DNA of 64,000 bases from UBA3937 sp050951585 (GCA_050951585.1 JBMNJI010000013.1:1-64000), one strand, 5' to 3'; shown: positions 1-8,092, counted from the stretch's first letter. A program made the numbers and translations. The notes: generated by a model not told the origin, from the sequence alone.

Positions 1-1304
1 TTTTCTGCTCCTTGAAAAATACTATAATCTGTATTATTACCAACGGATTTGGATATCACCTTACGCCAATTCATATTGGTTGACGGGTTTATCCAGGCTT
101 CAATCGTCAAGGCGTTCCGCGGATTCAAAGAAGCATGATGCGGAACTTCCACACACCCGTTACCGGAAAAGCTTAACGCCTTTCCTACTACTCCATTGGT
201 CCAGGTCGGACCGGCTATGGTCCCATGATTATCGTTACCACTGGTGTCTGCTGCCGTCGTTCCTGCCCCTTCGTCAAAACTCCACTGACCTACGCAAGTT
301 CCGATTTCATTATCTTCTATAGTTATAGCTAAAACCGGATCGTTCCCGGCGCTAAAATCGAAAGTAATATTGGTGATTCCAATAGGCTGTTGCATCAGGT
401 ATTCCTGTTTTATGGTCACTGTATCGTCTGCTTCGGAAATAATGTAATCCGTATTATTAACTAACTCTTCTTCCCCGTTTTTCAAGGCAACTAATTCGTT
501 CCCGTTTAACTCCATGGTAACAGTGACATCACTTGGAGAATTCTTATCAAAAACCACCTCCTGCGGTGAAATCGTCGCATCTTCTACCGGATTTACCGCC
601 GCATTATATCGATCTTGGATCTCTGCGGCACTTAAAGCTTCGTTATAAATCTTTACTTCGTCGATCATTCCTTCAAAGTACGCGCCATTTTTCTCACCGC
701 CGATTCTTAGCGGCTCGTTATGGGCATTAATTTCTCCGGAAATATTTATGGTTTTTACTAAAGTACCGTTAAGATAAAGCTTCACACGGCTGCCATCATA
801 AGTACCAACTACGTACGTCCATTCCCCTAAGGGTACGGAATTCGCCGGGGAGTAAACTGTTCGGGCCACATTGCCCATCTTTAGCGAGAAAGCAAGATTG
901 CTTTCTGATCCTTGGAATATACTGTAGTCCGTATTACTGCCGAGAGACTTTGATATCACCTTACGCCAATTCATATTGGTTGACGGGTTTATCCAGGCTT
1001 CAATCGTCAAGGCGTTCCGCGGATTCAAAAAAGCATGATGCGGAACTTCCACACACCCGTTACCGGAAAAGCTTAACGCCTTTCCTACTACTCCATTGGT
1101 CCAGGTCGGACCGGCTATGGTCCCATGATTATCGTTACCACTGGTGTCTGCTGCCGTCGTTCCTGCCCCTTCGTCAAAACCCCACTGACCTACCAGTGCA
1201 GTGTCTTCTTCAGAAGCAGCTAATACCGTAATAGGTAAACACTGTAACAACATTGTAAGAATAACAACTAAAGCCATGATTTTCTTTTTTACTTTGTTTC
1301 CCAT
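1..1304 (-). CDS. secreted LamG/CBM-X2 repeat protein, 3' end outside window
   Basis: Start ATG at 1304 follows an AGGGGG ribosome-binding site. The frame stays open to the window edge (about 434 codons seen). Residues 1-32 are a signal peptide (KVKKK, then a hydrophobic core). Residues about 37-210 are a LamG/concanavalin-A-like fold (WGFDEGAGTTAADTSG, then WKYV/LYLNG-type strands). Residues about 222-305 match the CBM-X2 family (FDKNSPSDVTVTMELNG, then TFDFSAG). A second LamG begins at about 337. The two LamG segments are nearly identical in DNA, exactly 900 bp apart, so the repeat unit is LamG plus X2 (300 codons). It probably acts at the cell surface in glycan or protein binding. Its ligand cannot be deduced, and the C-terminus (anchor or enzyme domain) is not visible. 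Confidence 0.85.
   Translation of the reverse strand, partial: MGNKVKKKIMALVVILTMLLQCLPITVLAASEEDTALVGQWGFDEGAGTTAADTSGNDNHGTIAGPTWTNGVVGKALSFSGNGCVEVPHHAFLNPRNALTIEAWINPSTNMNWRKVISKSLGSNTDYSIFQGSESNLAFSLKMGNVARTVYSPANSVPLGEWTYVVGTYDGSRVKLYLNGTLVKTINISGEINAHNEPLRIGGEKNGAYFEGMIDEVKIYNEALSAAEIQDRYNAAVNPVEDATISPQEVVFDKNSPSDVTVTMELNGNELVALKNGEEELVNNTDYIISEADDTVTIKQEYLMQQPIGITNITFDFSAGNDPVLAITIEDNEIGTCVGQWSFDEGAGTTAADTSGNDNHGTIAGPTWTNGVVGKALSFSGNGCVEVPHHASLNPRNALTIEAWINPSTNMNWRKVISKSVGNNTDYSIFQGAE
52..293. repeat. 242-bp near-identical repeat, copy 1 (second LamG module)
   Basis: Matches 952-1193 with a constant offset of 900 and, by eye, only two mismatches (at 130 and 281). Both copies are in frame in the LamG protein. 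The flanking X2 and LamG segments have diverged much more, so this stretch looks recently duplicated or homogenised by gene conversion. Confidence 0.9.
952..1193. repeat. 242-bp near-identical repeat, copy 2 (first LamG module)
   Basis: Partner of 52-293, encoding the N-terminal half of the first LamG domain. Sequence just outside (before 952 and after 1193) no longer matches the other copy. Confidence 0.9.
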
Positions 1305-1508
1305 TTTTCCGAAACCCCCTACAAAAAAATAACTCTAAAGAGATATGTAAAAAAATGTCCCCCTTTCTTGGTAATCCATCTCAAATATTACATATTCGGC
1401 ACAACCTGCTTTTTTCCTGTAATAAATTTCTGTTTGAAAAAATATTCGGGCGTAAATGTAATACAGTTAATAACCCATCCTTAAGCCCGGCTGGGACGTC
1501 ATATTCTG

Positions 1509-1592
1509 GTTCGCCCCGCATGGGCGGTAACTTGGCGGTGAAAGTCCGCTACAGGCTTGGTGGTAGGAACTGTTAGCAGAGGACAAGGGTGT
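1509..1592 (+). mobile_element. 5' fragment of a group II intron (domain I)
   Basis: On the plus strand this stretch reads like the start of a bacterial group II intron ribozyme: GTTCGCCCCGCATGGGC, then GGTGAAAGTCC, then GTAGGAACTGTTAGC and a final CAAGGGTGT. These follow the order seen in domain I of common bacterial introns. The similarity stops abruptly near 1592. No reverse transcriptase or domain V follows on this strand, so it is a truncated relic. It differs from the complete intron at 3831-5711. The motif match is from memory, not from a search. Confidence 0.55.
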
Positions 1593-1683
1593 TGTGGACT
1601 TCAAAAACTACATCCGTGCATAAAAACTGGGAAAAAGCGGAATTCAGCAAGCTTTTACGTTGAGTTTTGCGCAACACAAAACT
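1592..1683 (+). repeat. uninterrupted homologue of the group II intron target site
   Basis: From about 1592 to 1683 the plus strand resembles the two exons of the intron at 3831-5711: the upstream exon (5712-5727) joined to the downstream exon (3754-3830). The join falls at 1605/1606, in the middle of a run of five A. One frame encodes NWEKAEFSKLLR here and NWEKAEFSEFLRR in the other copy, with several silent third-position differences. This suggests both are remains of one protein family, probably transposon-borne. The left end of the IS3 element follows directly. Product not recognised. Confidence 0.7.
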
Positions 1684-1741
1684 ATAATGAACCCAGAAAA
1701 CTAGACAGACAAAAAGGACAAAATAAGTTAGAATAAAAGCT

Positions 1742-2035
1742 ATGAAAAAGAGAAGAGATTTTACACCACAAGAAAAAGCAAAAATTGTTATTGAGGTTTT
1801 ACGGGAAGAAAAGACATTGAATGCGATTGCTGCAGAAAACGGGATTCACCCAAATTTACTCAGCCGTTGGAAAACGGAATTTCTAAATAATGCAGAAAGA
1901 GTATTCAGTAAAGAAGTTGATGAACTGGACAAGGCCAAACAGTCGTATGAAAAGGAGAAGGACGAACTGCTTAGGCAAATAGGGCAACTTTCTTACGAGG
2001 TTACCTGGCTTAAAAAAAAATCTGGCCGAATCTAA
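1742..2035 (+). CDS. IS3-family transposase OrfA (DNA-binding subunit)
   Basis: 97 residues. The N-terminal half is a helix-turn-helix of the IS3 OrfA type (RRDFTPQEKAKIVIEVL, then GIHPNLLSRWK). The C-terminal half is a heptad-rich coiled coil ending WLKKKS. The 3' end holds a run of nine A (2012-2020), the usual place of frameshifting to OrfB in this family. Here OrfB lies in the +1 (equivalently -2) frame rather than the usual -1 frame. A one-base change in the A-run, or transcriptional slippage, would be needed to make the fusion protein. Confidence 0.85.
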   Translation: MKKRRDFTPQEKAKIVIEVLREEKTLNAIAAENGIHPNLLSRWKTEFLNNAERVFSKEVDELDKAKQSYEKEKDELLRQIGQLSYEVTWLKKKSGRI

Positions 2036-2051
2036 ATCCCGTGAAGACCGT

Positions 2052-2894
2052 ATGAAAATGATTGATAAGAATGAAAAAAAACTGAGTATTAGCAAACAGG
2101 CAGAACTCCTAAACATCAATAGAACAAGCCTTTATTATAAGCCTGTTCCGGTCAAGAATGAGGAGTATAAGATAAAAGGGATTATTGATGAGATATATAC
2201 TGCTCATCCGGAATACGGCTATTGGAGAATAACGATAATTTTGCGTAGAGATTATGGTATTTATATTAATCGTAAAAGAACACTCCGTTATATGCAGGAG
2301 ATGTGCATTCACGGGTTTTGTCCTGGTCCCAACCTCAGTAAGCGAGTACACAGTAAATATGTTTATCCGTACCTTCTAAGGAATTTAAAGATTGATCATC
2401 CTAATCAGGTATGGGCTATAGACATAACATACTGTAGGATGAAACGTGGCTTTATGTTTATGGTCGCGATCATTGATTGGTATTCTCATTTTATTGTTGG
2501 AGCAGCAATGTCTAATACTCTTGAAACGGGATTTATTATAGAAACAATAAAGAAGGCTATAAGACAATATGGAATGCCTGAGATTATGAACAGTGTTCAA
2601 GGGGTACAGTTTACAAGTACTGAATACATAAATCTATTAAGAGCTAACGATATAAAAATATCAATGGTTGGAAAAGGACGGGCACTAGATAATCAACGAA
2701 TAGAACGCTTTTTCCGTTCATATAAATGGGGAAAGCTGTATCTTGAAGAATATAAAACTGGACAACAGCTTAAAAAGATTACCCAAGAATATATAGAACA
2801 TTACAACAATAATCGTCCTCATCAGTCTTTAGAGTATAAAACGCCAGCTGATTATTACTACGGTTATCAAAATCGGTTTTTAGAAGCAGTATAA
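2052..2894 (+). pseudogene. IS3-family transposase OrfB with mutated DDE site
   Basis: About 280 residues of an IS3 OrfB transposase: an HTH-like region (SISKQAELLNINRTSLYY), then an RNase-H-like integrase core. The first catalytic Asp is present (VWAIDITY) and so is the Glu (NQRIERFF). The usual second motif NSDQGSQFTS reads NSVQGVQFTS: the Asp codon GAT has become GTT. Without this Asp the enzyme should be catalytically dead. The frame remains open upstream of 2052 into the A-run of OrfA, as expected for a fused product. Confidence 0.8.
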
Positions 2895-2907
2895 ACATAC
2901 TGGGTTT

Positions 2908-3109
2908 TGCCCCAAGTCCCCGTCCTCACAGGAAAGCGCCTGTCTGCCATACCAGACGGAATATTGCAACAGGATGTGAGTAAGTATCAATGGTCTAGAA
3001 AAACTTGCATACGCTCCTTTGATACTTTTAATGCGGTGAAGGAGATTTTAAATTAAAAATATATTATACAAGAAAGGAGTATCTAACTAAGTCCGAAAAA
3101 ATAGCTGTC
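2908..3109. other. noncoding stretch between two IS remnants
   Basis: Contains small hairpins (for example the complementary halves around GCGCCTGTC) but no open frame with a ribosome-binding site. It joins the right end of the IS3 element to the IS481-like remnant and is probably degraded mobile DNA. I recognise nothing specific in it. Confidence 0.4.
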
Positions 3110-3643
3110 TTGACAATGGGGTTCACTATACTTTGTTTTAGGATACTTTATGTGCTGATAATCGTCAGCCACGACCGGCGAAAGATCGAACATTTTGCCG
3201 TAACGGCCAATCCTTTTTCAGCTTGGGTTGTCCAACAAATTAGAGAGGCTACCCCTTTCGGACAAATCCCCCAATATTTAATCCATGACAACGACCGCAT
3301 CTTCACAGCAGGCTGCTTACAACGTTTTCTGGAAAACACCAATATCAAAGTGAAAAGGACAGGCTATCATGCTCCTTGGCAAAACGGCATTTGTGAAAGA
3401 ACAGTCGGTATTTTGCGGCAAGAGTTGTTGAACCACATTATCCCGTTTAGTGAAAAGCATTTGTATAGGCTATTACGGGAATATATCCATGGGTATTACA
3501 ATCCCGCAAGAACTCATCAGGGCATAAACCGGCAAACACCGATCTTATCGGCAGCACCTGTTAAAACAGTTGCTGCGGACACCGTTTTGGAAAGTGAACC
3601 TATTTTGAATGGACTTTATCATCGATACAAAAAGGTTGCCTGA
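3110..3643 (+). pseudogene. IS481-like transposase, 3' remnant
   Basis: 177 residues equal the second half of an integrase-core transposase: VISHERR-like VSHDRRKIEHFAVT, the second-Asp region YLIHDNDRIFTAG, the Glu region PWQNGICERTVGILRQE, and the C-terminal YYNPARTHQGI. The DNA-binding N-terminus is missing. Where the first catalytic Asp of MDFFT is expected, the sequence reads MGFT. No start with a good ribosome-binding site is seen. A 5'-truncated relic. Confidence 0.75.
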
Positions 3644-3707
3644 TGGAAACAATTGAAATTGACCTTTTGCAAAAGCTTGTCACACAAGCTTATTTTGTCA
3701 TGCACAC

Positions 3708-3748
3708 AGCAACGATTCTCGGCTTTTCATTCTCCGAGAACCGTTGCT
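3708..3748. terminator. strong hairpin beside the intron target
   Basis: AGCAACGATTCTCGG and CCGAGAACCGTTGCT form a stem of about 15 bp with one G-T pair and an 11-nt loop. No convincing U-tract follows on either strand. It lies at the end of the intron's downstream exon, so it may be the terminator or the end of the element that carried the target site. Confidence 0.45.
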
Positions 3749-3870
3749 GTTTCAGTTTTGTATTGGGAAAAATCGCCGTAAAAACTCGCTAAATTCCGCT
3801 TTTTCCCAGTTTTAATGCCCGGATGTAATTGTCGAGTAAACCCAGGGGATTTCACCCTGAGCTTCTCACG

Positions 3871-3904
3871 GAACCGAACGTGAAAGTCTCCCTTCATTCG
3901 GCTC
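3871..3904 (-). ncRNA. group II intron domain V (catalytic hairpin)
   Basis: A 34-nt hairpin on the minus strand. It begins GAGCCGAATG and ends ACGTTCGGTTC. The outer stem GAGCCGAA pairs with TTCGGTTC and includes the conserved AGC triad near its 5' end. It lies three bases after the reverse transcriptase stop, as usual. Confidence 0.85.
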
Positions 3905-3907
3905 TTG

Positions 3908-5158
3908 TTATCCAATCGTCGGAATAATTCCCATTTTCCAGTGATAAAATAGGTTAGGTTCTAATTTCGCCAAACGTGCCAAGTACCTAAAGGCTTTCCC
4001 TTCGCTTCGTCTAATCGTCTTGTACTTTCTCCTAACCCACCTGACTAATGAGAGATTCACATAATCTAAAGATTTTCTTGCTTCACTTGAACAGAACTTT
4101 GAGAAGTAGTTTGACCATCCACGTATTATCGGATTCATTATTTCTGCCAGCTTATATATCGTTACTATTGTGTTATTACTTCTAGTTTCCTTTATCTTTT
4201 CCCTGAACTTCTTACTTGCACTTTTGCTGGCAGCTGGGGTAAAGGCATTAAAGAACCTTCCTTTTTTACTCTTCGCAAATCTTTTCCGAAAAGTGTATCC
4301 TAGAAAATCAAAAGACTCATGCTCGTATCTATCCTTGCTGTTATTTCTATCACTTCTACAATATACTATGCGTGTCTTTTCCAACTGAAGTTCTAGTTTG
4401 CACTCTTCCATTCTCTTTTTGAGTTTTCCTAGTACTTGTTCCGCTTCTGCTTTCGTTTGACAATGTATTAGTGCATCATCGGCGTACCTTACCCACGGAT
4501 TCTGTGGAAAGTTCTTTTCCATCCATCTGTCAAACGCATAGTGTAAAAATAGATTAGCAAGAACTGGGCTTATTACTCCACCTTGCGGTGTTCCAGCATT
4601 TCTCTCTTGTACAGTACCGTCTGGCATCTTTATTGACGCTTTTAAGAATCTCTCTACATATATAATTATCCACTTACTGTTCGTGTGCTTTCGCACAGCT
4701 TTCATCATCAGTTCGTGGTCTATGTTATCAAAGAGACCCTTTATGTCAAACTCCAACACCCACGGCATTTTCCAACACCGTTCTCGCGTTATACCAACAG
4801 CATCTATAGCCGACCGATTTGCTCTGTACCCATAAGAATTTTCACAAAATATGGGTTCTACTAAAGGTTCAAAACTCATACGTACTACCATTTGAGCTAT
4901 CCTGTCTTCTATGGTCGGTATCCCTAATAGCCTTTTCTTCCCATTCTTCTTTGGAATTTCTACTCCTCTTACTGCCTTAGGAAAATAACTACCTGATGAC
5001 ATTCTATTCCATAGCTTGTAAAGATTATCTTTCAAATCCTTTTCATATTCAGTGAAGCCAATTCCATCAATACCGCCCGCCCCTTTATTCGCCTTTACGC
5101 GTTTGTAGGCTTCCAGTACTTGATGTTGTGAAATCTCAAACGACTTTCCTTCTTTCAT
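3908..5158 (-). CDS. ltrA: group II intron reverse transcriptase/maturase
   Basis: 416 residues from ATG 5158 (GGGAGG five bases upstream; an in-frame TTG at 5161 is also possible). The reverse-transcriptase domain is intact: YRANRSAIDAV, then LEFDIKGLFDNIDH, GTPQGGVISPVLANL, and the catalytic VRYADDALI. The maturase (X) domain follows (FDFLGYTFRKR, then IIRGWSNYF). There is no C-terminal HNH endonuclease, so mobility would rely on endonuclease-independent insertion. The protein binds its own intron RNA, aids splicing and reverse-transcribes it into DNA. It is encoded in domain IV of the intron. Confidence 0.93.
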   Translation of the reverse strand: MKEGKSFEISQHQVLEAYKRVKANKGAGGIDGIGFTEYEKDLKDNLYKLWNRMSSGSYFPKAVRGVEIPKKNGKKRLLGIPTIEDRIAQMVVRMSFEPLVEPIFCENSYGYRANRSAIDAVGITRERCWKMPWVLEFDIKGLFDNIDHELMMKAVRKHTNSKWIIIYVERFLKASIKMPDGTVQERNAGTPQGGVISPVLANLFLHYAFDRWMEKNFPQNPWVRYADDALIHCQTKAEAEQVLGKLKKRMEECKLELQLEKTRIVYCRSDRNNSKDRYEHESFDFLGYTFRKRFAKSKKGRFFNAFTPAASKSASKKFREKIKETRSNNTIVTIYKLAEIMNPIIRGWSNYFSKFCSSEARKSLDYVNLSLVRWVRRKYKTIRRSEGKAFRYLARLAKLEPNLFYHWKMGIIPTIG

Positions 5159-5711
5159 CAAATCCTCCCATTTCAGGTTGTTTAATTTCTGAAGTTCAGA
5201 TAACAGAATCCCTTCGCTCCACTGCCATTACAGCAGCTTCTTCGCTACTACGAATTCTTCCGCATCTTTGCCCTACTTCACTACTTTCATCCTTGTCAGT
5301 TCATCGCTTGGATTTTTCGCTTGGCATTAGGACAAAGAACTCTCCTGTTCCTTATAAGAGCCTATGTCATGCTCCTGTAACCTATACGCCGACAGCCATC
5401 TGACCAGTAATCAGGTTCCCGTCAGATTTATCCTAAAGTGTTCAAAAGCACTTGGTTTCGACTGTATTAGTTGTGCTAACGACGCTTCTTCGGTTCTTCA
5501 TTTTCATTCAGCTTCATGACACGCACTTGACTGATTTATCAGCCTTTTCCTGTTACGCTCAATACCACAACTTTTGCTTGCAGCACCTACAGGCAGTTTG
5601 AAACCTGTACCTGAATACCGATTTCGAGAGGCCTACTCTCATCTCTTATAAAGCACGAATAGATTGCTGTTATTCACTCTCCTTTCACGCAATTATTCTT
5701 TCAGGACACAC

Positions 5712-5881
5712 TTTGAAGTGGACAACCAAATTTTCACTCCTCCCATTTTTCTAACAGTACTTTTTTTCTAATAGTCAATAATCGTTAGTTATTTTTCGAT
5801 ATCTCCCTTTAGTTATCACCTCCAATGGGTTATTATAGGGCAAAAAAAATATAATGAGCGGTCAAGTCAGAAACAAGCGAA
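5712..5881. other. AT-rich noncoding stretch upstream of the intron
   Basis: On the minus strand this holds the 5' exon (5712-5737), which starts GTG after GGGAGG and would code KIWLSTS up to the intron, and further upstream a GGAGGTGATAAC motif with no suitable start. A frame across the spliced exons meets a stop after about 13 codons, so no working gene is supported. Confidence 0.4.
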
Positions 5882-5907
5882 GGCCCGACCGGAAATCCGG
5901 ACGGGCC
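5882..5907 (-). terminator. hairpin after the YjcZ-like gene
   Basis: GGCCCG pairs with CGGGCC, with an inner CCGG-rich stem. It lies 17 bases after the stop of the 38-residue gene. The following T-content on the minus strand is modest. Confidence 0.6.
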
Positions 5908-5923
5908 TATTGGCTGTTATAGT

Positions 5924-6040
5924 TTAATAACACTTGCCTCCAAAGAAGCTGGGGAAGAGCAACAGGATAAGGATAACTAAAAAAAGAATGGCAAACCCCG
6001 AACGACCAAATTGATCATAATATTGTTGGGTTTCTGACAT
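5924..6040 (-). CDS. YjcZ-like small membrane peptide
   Basis: 38 residues from ATG 6040, preceded by AAAGGAGG at about 10 bases. The polar start (SETQQYYDQFGRS) is followed by one hydrophobic helix (GFAILFLVILILLLFPSFF) and a short GGKCY end. Size, the FGRSGFAILFLVIL core and the Gly-Gly end resemble YjcZ-family sporulation peptides, which are usually 25-50 residues. It stands alone between the mobile-DNA region and the Tad operon, with its own terminator. Function unknown; family assignment is from general resemblance. Confidence 0.65.
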   Translation of the reverse strand: MSETQQYYDQFGRSGFAILFLVILILLLFPSFFGGKCY

Positions 6041-6096
6041 ACAGACGTCCTCCTTTAAGTAGATTTTGTTTTCATAGTAGTAGTATATGTGCTTCC

Positions 6097-6825
6097 TTAA
6101 AATGCGTTACTCTGCAGGAATTTTTCGGGGGCTGCTCCGTTCGGTACCAGAAATATTTCCCCCAGCATCTGATAATAGATTAATCTGGCCGTCTGCTCCG
6201 GCGAGATGGTTTCCACCACTGCTACCACCGGTAGGAGATCGGCACTATCGGCCGTGATATCCTGATTATCCTTTCCCTTTACGGCATGCACATAAAGATT
6301 GCCTAATAAGGGTTCCTCTGTTTTAGAAATTACTGATGACCCTCCCTCGAATCCTGCGGACTCAAAGAAGCAATAGGCATCGACGATCGTTCCCGGCTTG
6401 ACGAACTGGGCTCTGACCTGATCGATGGCAATCCCCAGATAAGATTTACCTTCTGTGAGGGTTAACGGGGCACCGAAGACACTATTAACCCCATTATTTG
6501 TTAACGATTTTTTCACCGGATAACCCTTCACAAACCCGACCTCCCCTGCGTAAACAGGGCCTTCCGCCAGGAATGATTCCAAACTATAGACGGCATCCCC
6601 CGGCACTTCCGCCTTTACGACCTCACGATAGGTGAGGTTTTCCTTTTTTAATTCAGTATATGGTTTGATATGTTCCGCTGCCACAACGATTTTCACCAGC
6701 TTTACCTGGTCATCAATATATGCTTGATTGATTTTCGCCGTTGCGACCGCCACAATAAGCGCCAGAACCAGAATCAGCGCCAGCCGGGTATACTTATTCC
6801 ACAACCTTTTTCCCCGCCCTTTCAA
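6097..6825 (-). CDS. CpaB-like SAF-domain protein of Tad locus
   Basis: 242 residues. TTG start at 6825 with AAGGAG about 11 bases upstream. An N-terminal membrane anchor (residues about 12-32) is followed by a SAF-type domain (IVVAAEHIKPYTELKKENLTY) and a C-terminal half of CpaB/RcpC type (KSYLGIAIDQV, FVKPGTIVDAYCFF, VVAVVETISPEQTARL). CpaB proteins help assemble the Flp/Tad pilus apparatus outside the membrane. Last gene of the nine-gene operon; 80 bases separate it from the previous gene. Confidence 0.8.
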   Translation of the reverse strand: MKGRGKRLWNKYTRLALILVLALIVAVATAKINQAYIDDQVKLVKIVVAAEHIKPYTELKKENLTYREVVKAEVPGDAVYSLESFLAEGPVYAGEVGFVKGYPVKKSLTNNGVNSVFGAPLTLTEGKSYLGIAIDQVRAQFVKPGTIVDAYCFFESAGFEGGSSVISKTEEPLLGNLYVHAVKGKDNQDITADSADLLPVVAVVETISPEQTARLIYYQMLGEIFLVPNGAAPEKFLQSNAF

Positions 6826-6906
6826 GTTGCAACCCGCTCCTTCCCTTTACACCTTTCCCTTTGCCCTCCCAATTTCTCCTGCACTTCTTGCCTCGCTTCG
6901 CCTTTT

Positions 6907-7365
6907 TCAGATATAGGAGCTTAAAAAGTCCTGTGTTTTACTGATACTGTACGGGAGCGCCCCCAACCCAAGCATCTTTAAGCAAAGCAGCCGGATATGT
7001 GTGGTGAACTTCCCTTCAATAATATTGCTGCTTAACGTGTCCCCAGAGGAACCGCTTCCGCTCCTGGTGCGAACCTCCATCGTAAAAGCGGAATCCGCAT
7101 AGAATTGATTACTGAGGTTTCCGTCTAATTTCAAATTCTTTTTCAGGCATGCTTCGGCCGCCGTATGTGCCGCTTCATAATTCACCGTCATTTGCCCATG
7201 CTGGGATTCAGGTTCATCAACACCGGCAACAATAGCCGCATCAAGGGCTTGCCCAAGTGCATCCCGGAAATTACTAACCGAAGAAAAATAGAGATATGTA
7301 TCAAACATCAGAATTAGCACGACAAGGCTCAACAAAAGATAATAAATGATTTTCGGTATCTGCAT
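6907..7365 (-). CDS. TadE/TadF-like pseudopilin or membrane protein
   Basis: 152 residues from ATG 7365. GGTGGGGG lies three bases upstream. A longer frame from 7413 would overlap the preceding gene and has no ribosome-binding site. The N-terminus holds one hydrophobic helix (IIYYLLLSLVVLILMF), then a helical region (FRDALGQALDAAIVAG) and an extracellular domain of about 110 residues. This is the layout of minor pseudopilins in Tad loci. Weakly conserved family; assignment rests mainly on position and topology. Confidence 0.6.
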   Translation of the reverse strand: MQIPKIIYYLLLSLVVLILMFDTYLYFSSVSNFRDALGQALDAAIVAGVDEPESQHGQMTVNYEAAHTAAEACLKKNLKLDGNLSNQFYADSAFTMEVRTRSGSGSSGDTLSSNIIEGKFTTHIRLLCLKMLGLGALPYSISKTQDFLSSYI

Positions 7366-7378
7366 TTTCCCCCACCTG

Positions 7379-7804
7379 TTACCGGATTTTATTATGGGCG
7401 AGCCCTTCGGCACGCACCACTATCTCCACCATAATGGATTTATTCAACGGTTTTAACCCTTTCACTTCATAAGCAAGCTCCGCCGTTAATTCTACGGGGA
7501 CGCCCCGCTGGACAGTTTTGGGCGTACCCGCCAGCTTAATTTTGCTCGCATCCAGTCCCAGTTTGCCGGCAATATTCGTAAAATATTCTTGGGTTCTGTG
7601 GTCAAAGCCGTTTTCAAATTTCATCAAGGTAAGCGTCTCATCAACCGCCTGTTTTAAGTTATTTTTTGTATAGAAATAGCCATACAGATCTACATACAAT
7701 ACCGCAAAAATCATCAAAAAGAAGAGGGAATAGATGATGAGCATTGTTTCGGAAAAACCCCGCTGATCTTCTTTCCACCGGGAAAATATTTTCCTGATAC
7801 GCAT
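7379..7804 (-). CDS. TadE-like minor pseudopilin
   Basis: About 141 residues from ATG 7804, four bases after the preceding stop. ATG 7819 or TTG 7846 would overlap that gene, and none of the three has a clear ribosome-binding site. DQRGFSETM followed by a hydrophobic helix (LIIYSLFFLMIFAVLYV) is the TadE/TadG-type N-terminal segment with a Gly/Glu prepilin-like motif. An extracellular alpha/beta part follows. Likely a minor component of the Flp fibre; processing by a prepilin peptidase is possible but no such gene is in the window. Confidence 0.65.
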   Translation of the reverse strand: MRIRKIFSRWKEDQRGFSETMLIIYSLFFLMIFAVLYVDLYGYFYTKNNLKQAVDETLTLMKFENGFDHRTQEYFTNIAGKLGLDASKIKLAGTPKTVQRGVPVELTAELAYEVKGLKPLNKSIMVEIVVRAEGLAHNKIR

Positions 7805-7808
7805 TGGC

Positions 7809-8015
7809 CTATAAAGCATTCGCACGGTCGATAATTTTCGTCTCAATAAAAGTAGGCAGCCAGCCTGTTAAAATTCCGTGCACCAGCACAATCAAAGTAA
7901 TCACTACTGCGGCCCAACCCAAAATGCTTACTGTATTTACATCGCCTCTTTCATTGAAAAGAATCCCCTTTAGGTTGTACCGTACACCTAACAGCATTTT
8001 TTGCAGATAATCCAT
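7809..8015 (-). CDS. small Flp/pilin-like protein
   Basis: 68 residues, ATG 8015 after GAGGAGG. A basic N-terminus, NERGDVNTV and one 19-residue hydrophobic helix (SILGWAAVVITLIVLVHGI), ending with a short amphipathic tail. Size and layout fit Flp-type pilins or a small Tad membrane component. In the operon it lies exactly where pilin-like genes occur, after TadC. The classical Flp Glu-Tyr motif is absent, so the role of major pilin is unproven. Confidence 0.55.
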   Translation of the reverse strand: MDYLQKMLLGVRYNLKGILFNERGDVNTVSILGWAAVVITLIVLVHGILTGWLPTFIETKIIDRANAL

Positions 8016-8092
8016 CTTCTTTTCCTCCTCATTTTTCTTTTCCCCGGTATTACCCGGATGTCTAGCTGTTATGTTTTCTCCAGCTTAATCTT

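Larger units (their letters stand above)
1688..2907 (+). mobile_element. IS3-family insertion sequence, probably inactive
   Basis: Two overlapping frames of IS3 type (OrfA and OrfB) lie between short inverted ends: TGAACCCAG at 1688-1696 and CTGGGTT at 2900-2906. The right end lacks the CA expected opposite the left TG. No target-site duplication is evident. Length of about 1.2 kb is normal for the family. Loss of the right tip and of a catalytic residue in OrfB indicate an element that can no longer move by itself. Confidence 0.8.
3831..5711 (-). mobile_element. complete group II intron with reverse transcriptase
   Basis: The 5' end GTGTGTCC starts at 5711 on the minus strand. The 3' end ...TTTACTCGAC stops at 3831. 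Length is 1881 nt, normal for the class. Boundaries are supported by an uninterrupted homologue of the joined exons at 1592-1683. A leader of about 550 nt forms domains I-III, the reverse transcriptase is in domain IV, and a 34-nt domain V follows the stop codon, then domain VI. All hallmark parts are present, so the intron may still splice and move. The host sequence around it is not a recognisable intact gene. Confidence 0.85.

Noticed and set aside
1355..1576. Plus-strand frame of 73 codons
   Set aside because: It runs through the group II domain-I fragment and has no ribosome-binding site or family resemblance.
1485..1600. Riboswitch-like look (GGTGAAAGTCC...) suggesting a cobalamin element
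   Set aside because: Order of motifs fits group II intron domain I much better, and there is no downstream gene in the right orientation.
3727..3915. Minus-strand frame of 62 codons
   Set aside because: It spans intron domains V and VI and the downstream exon. The frame across the spliced exons also hits a stop, so no protein is supported.
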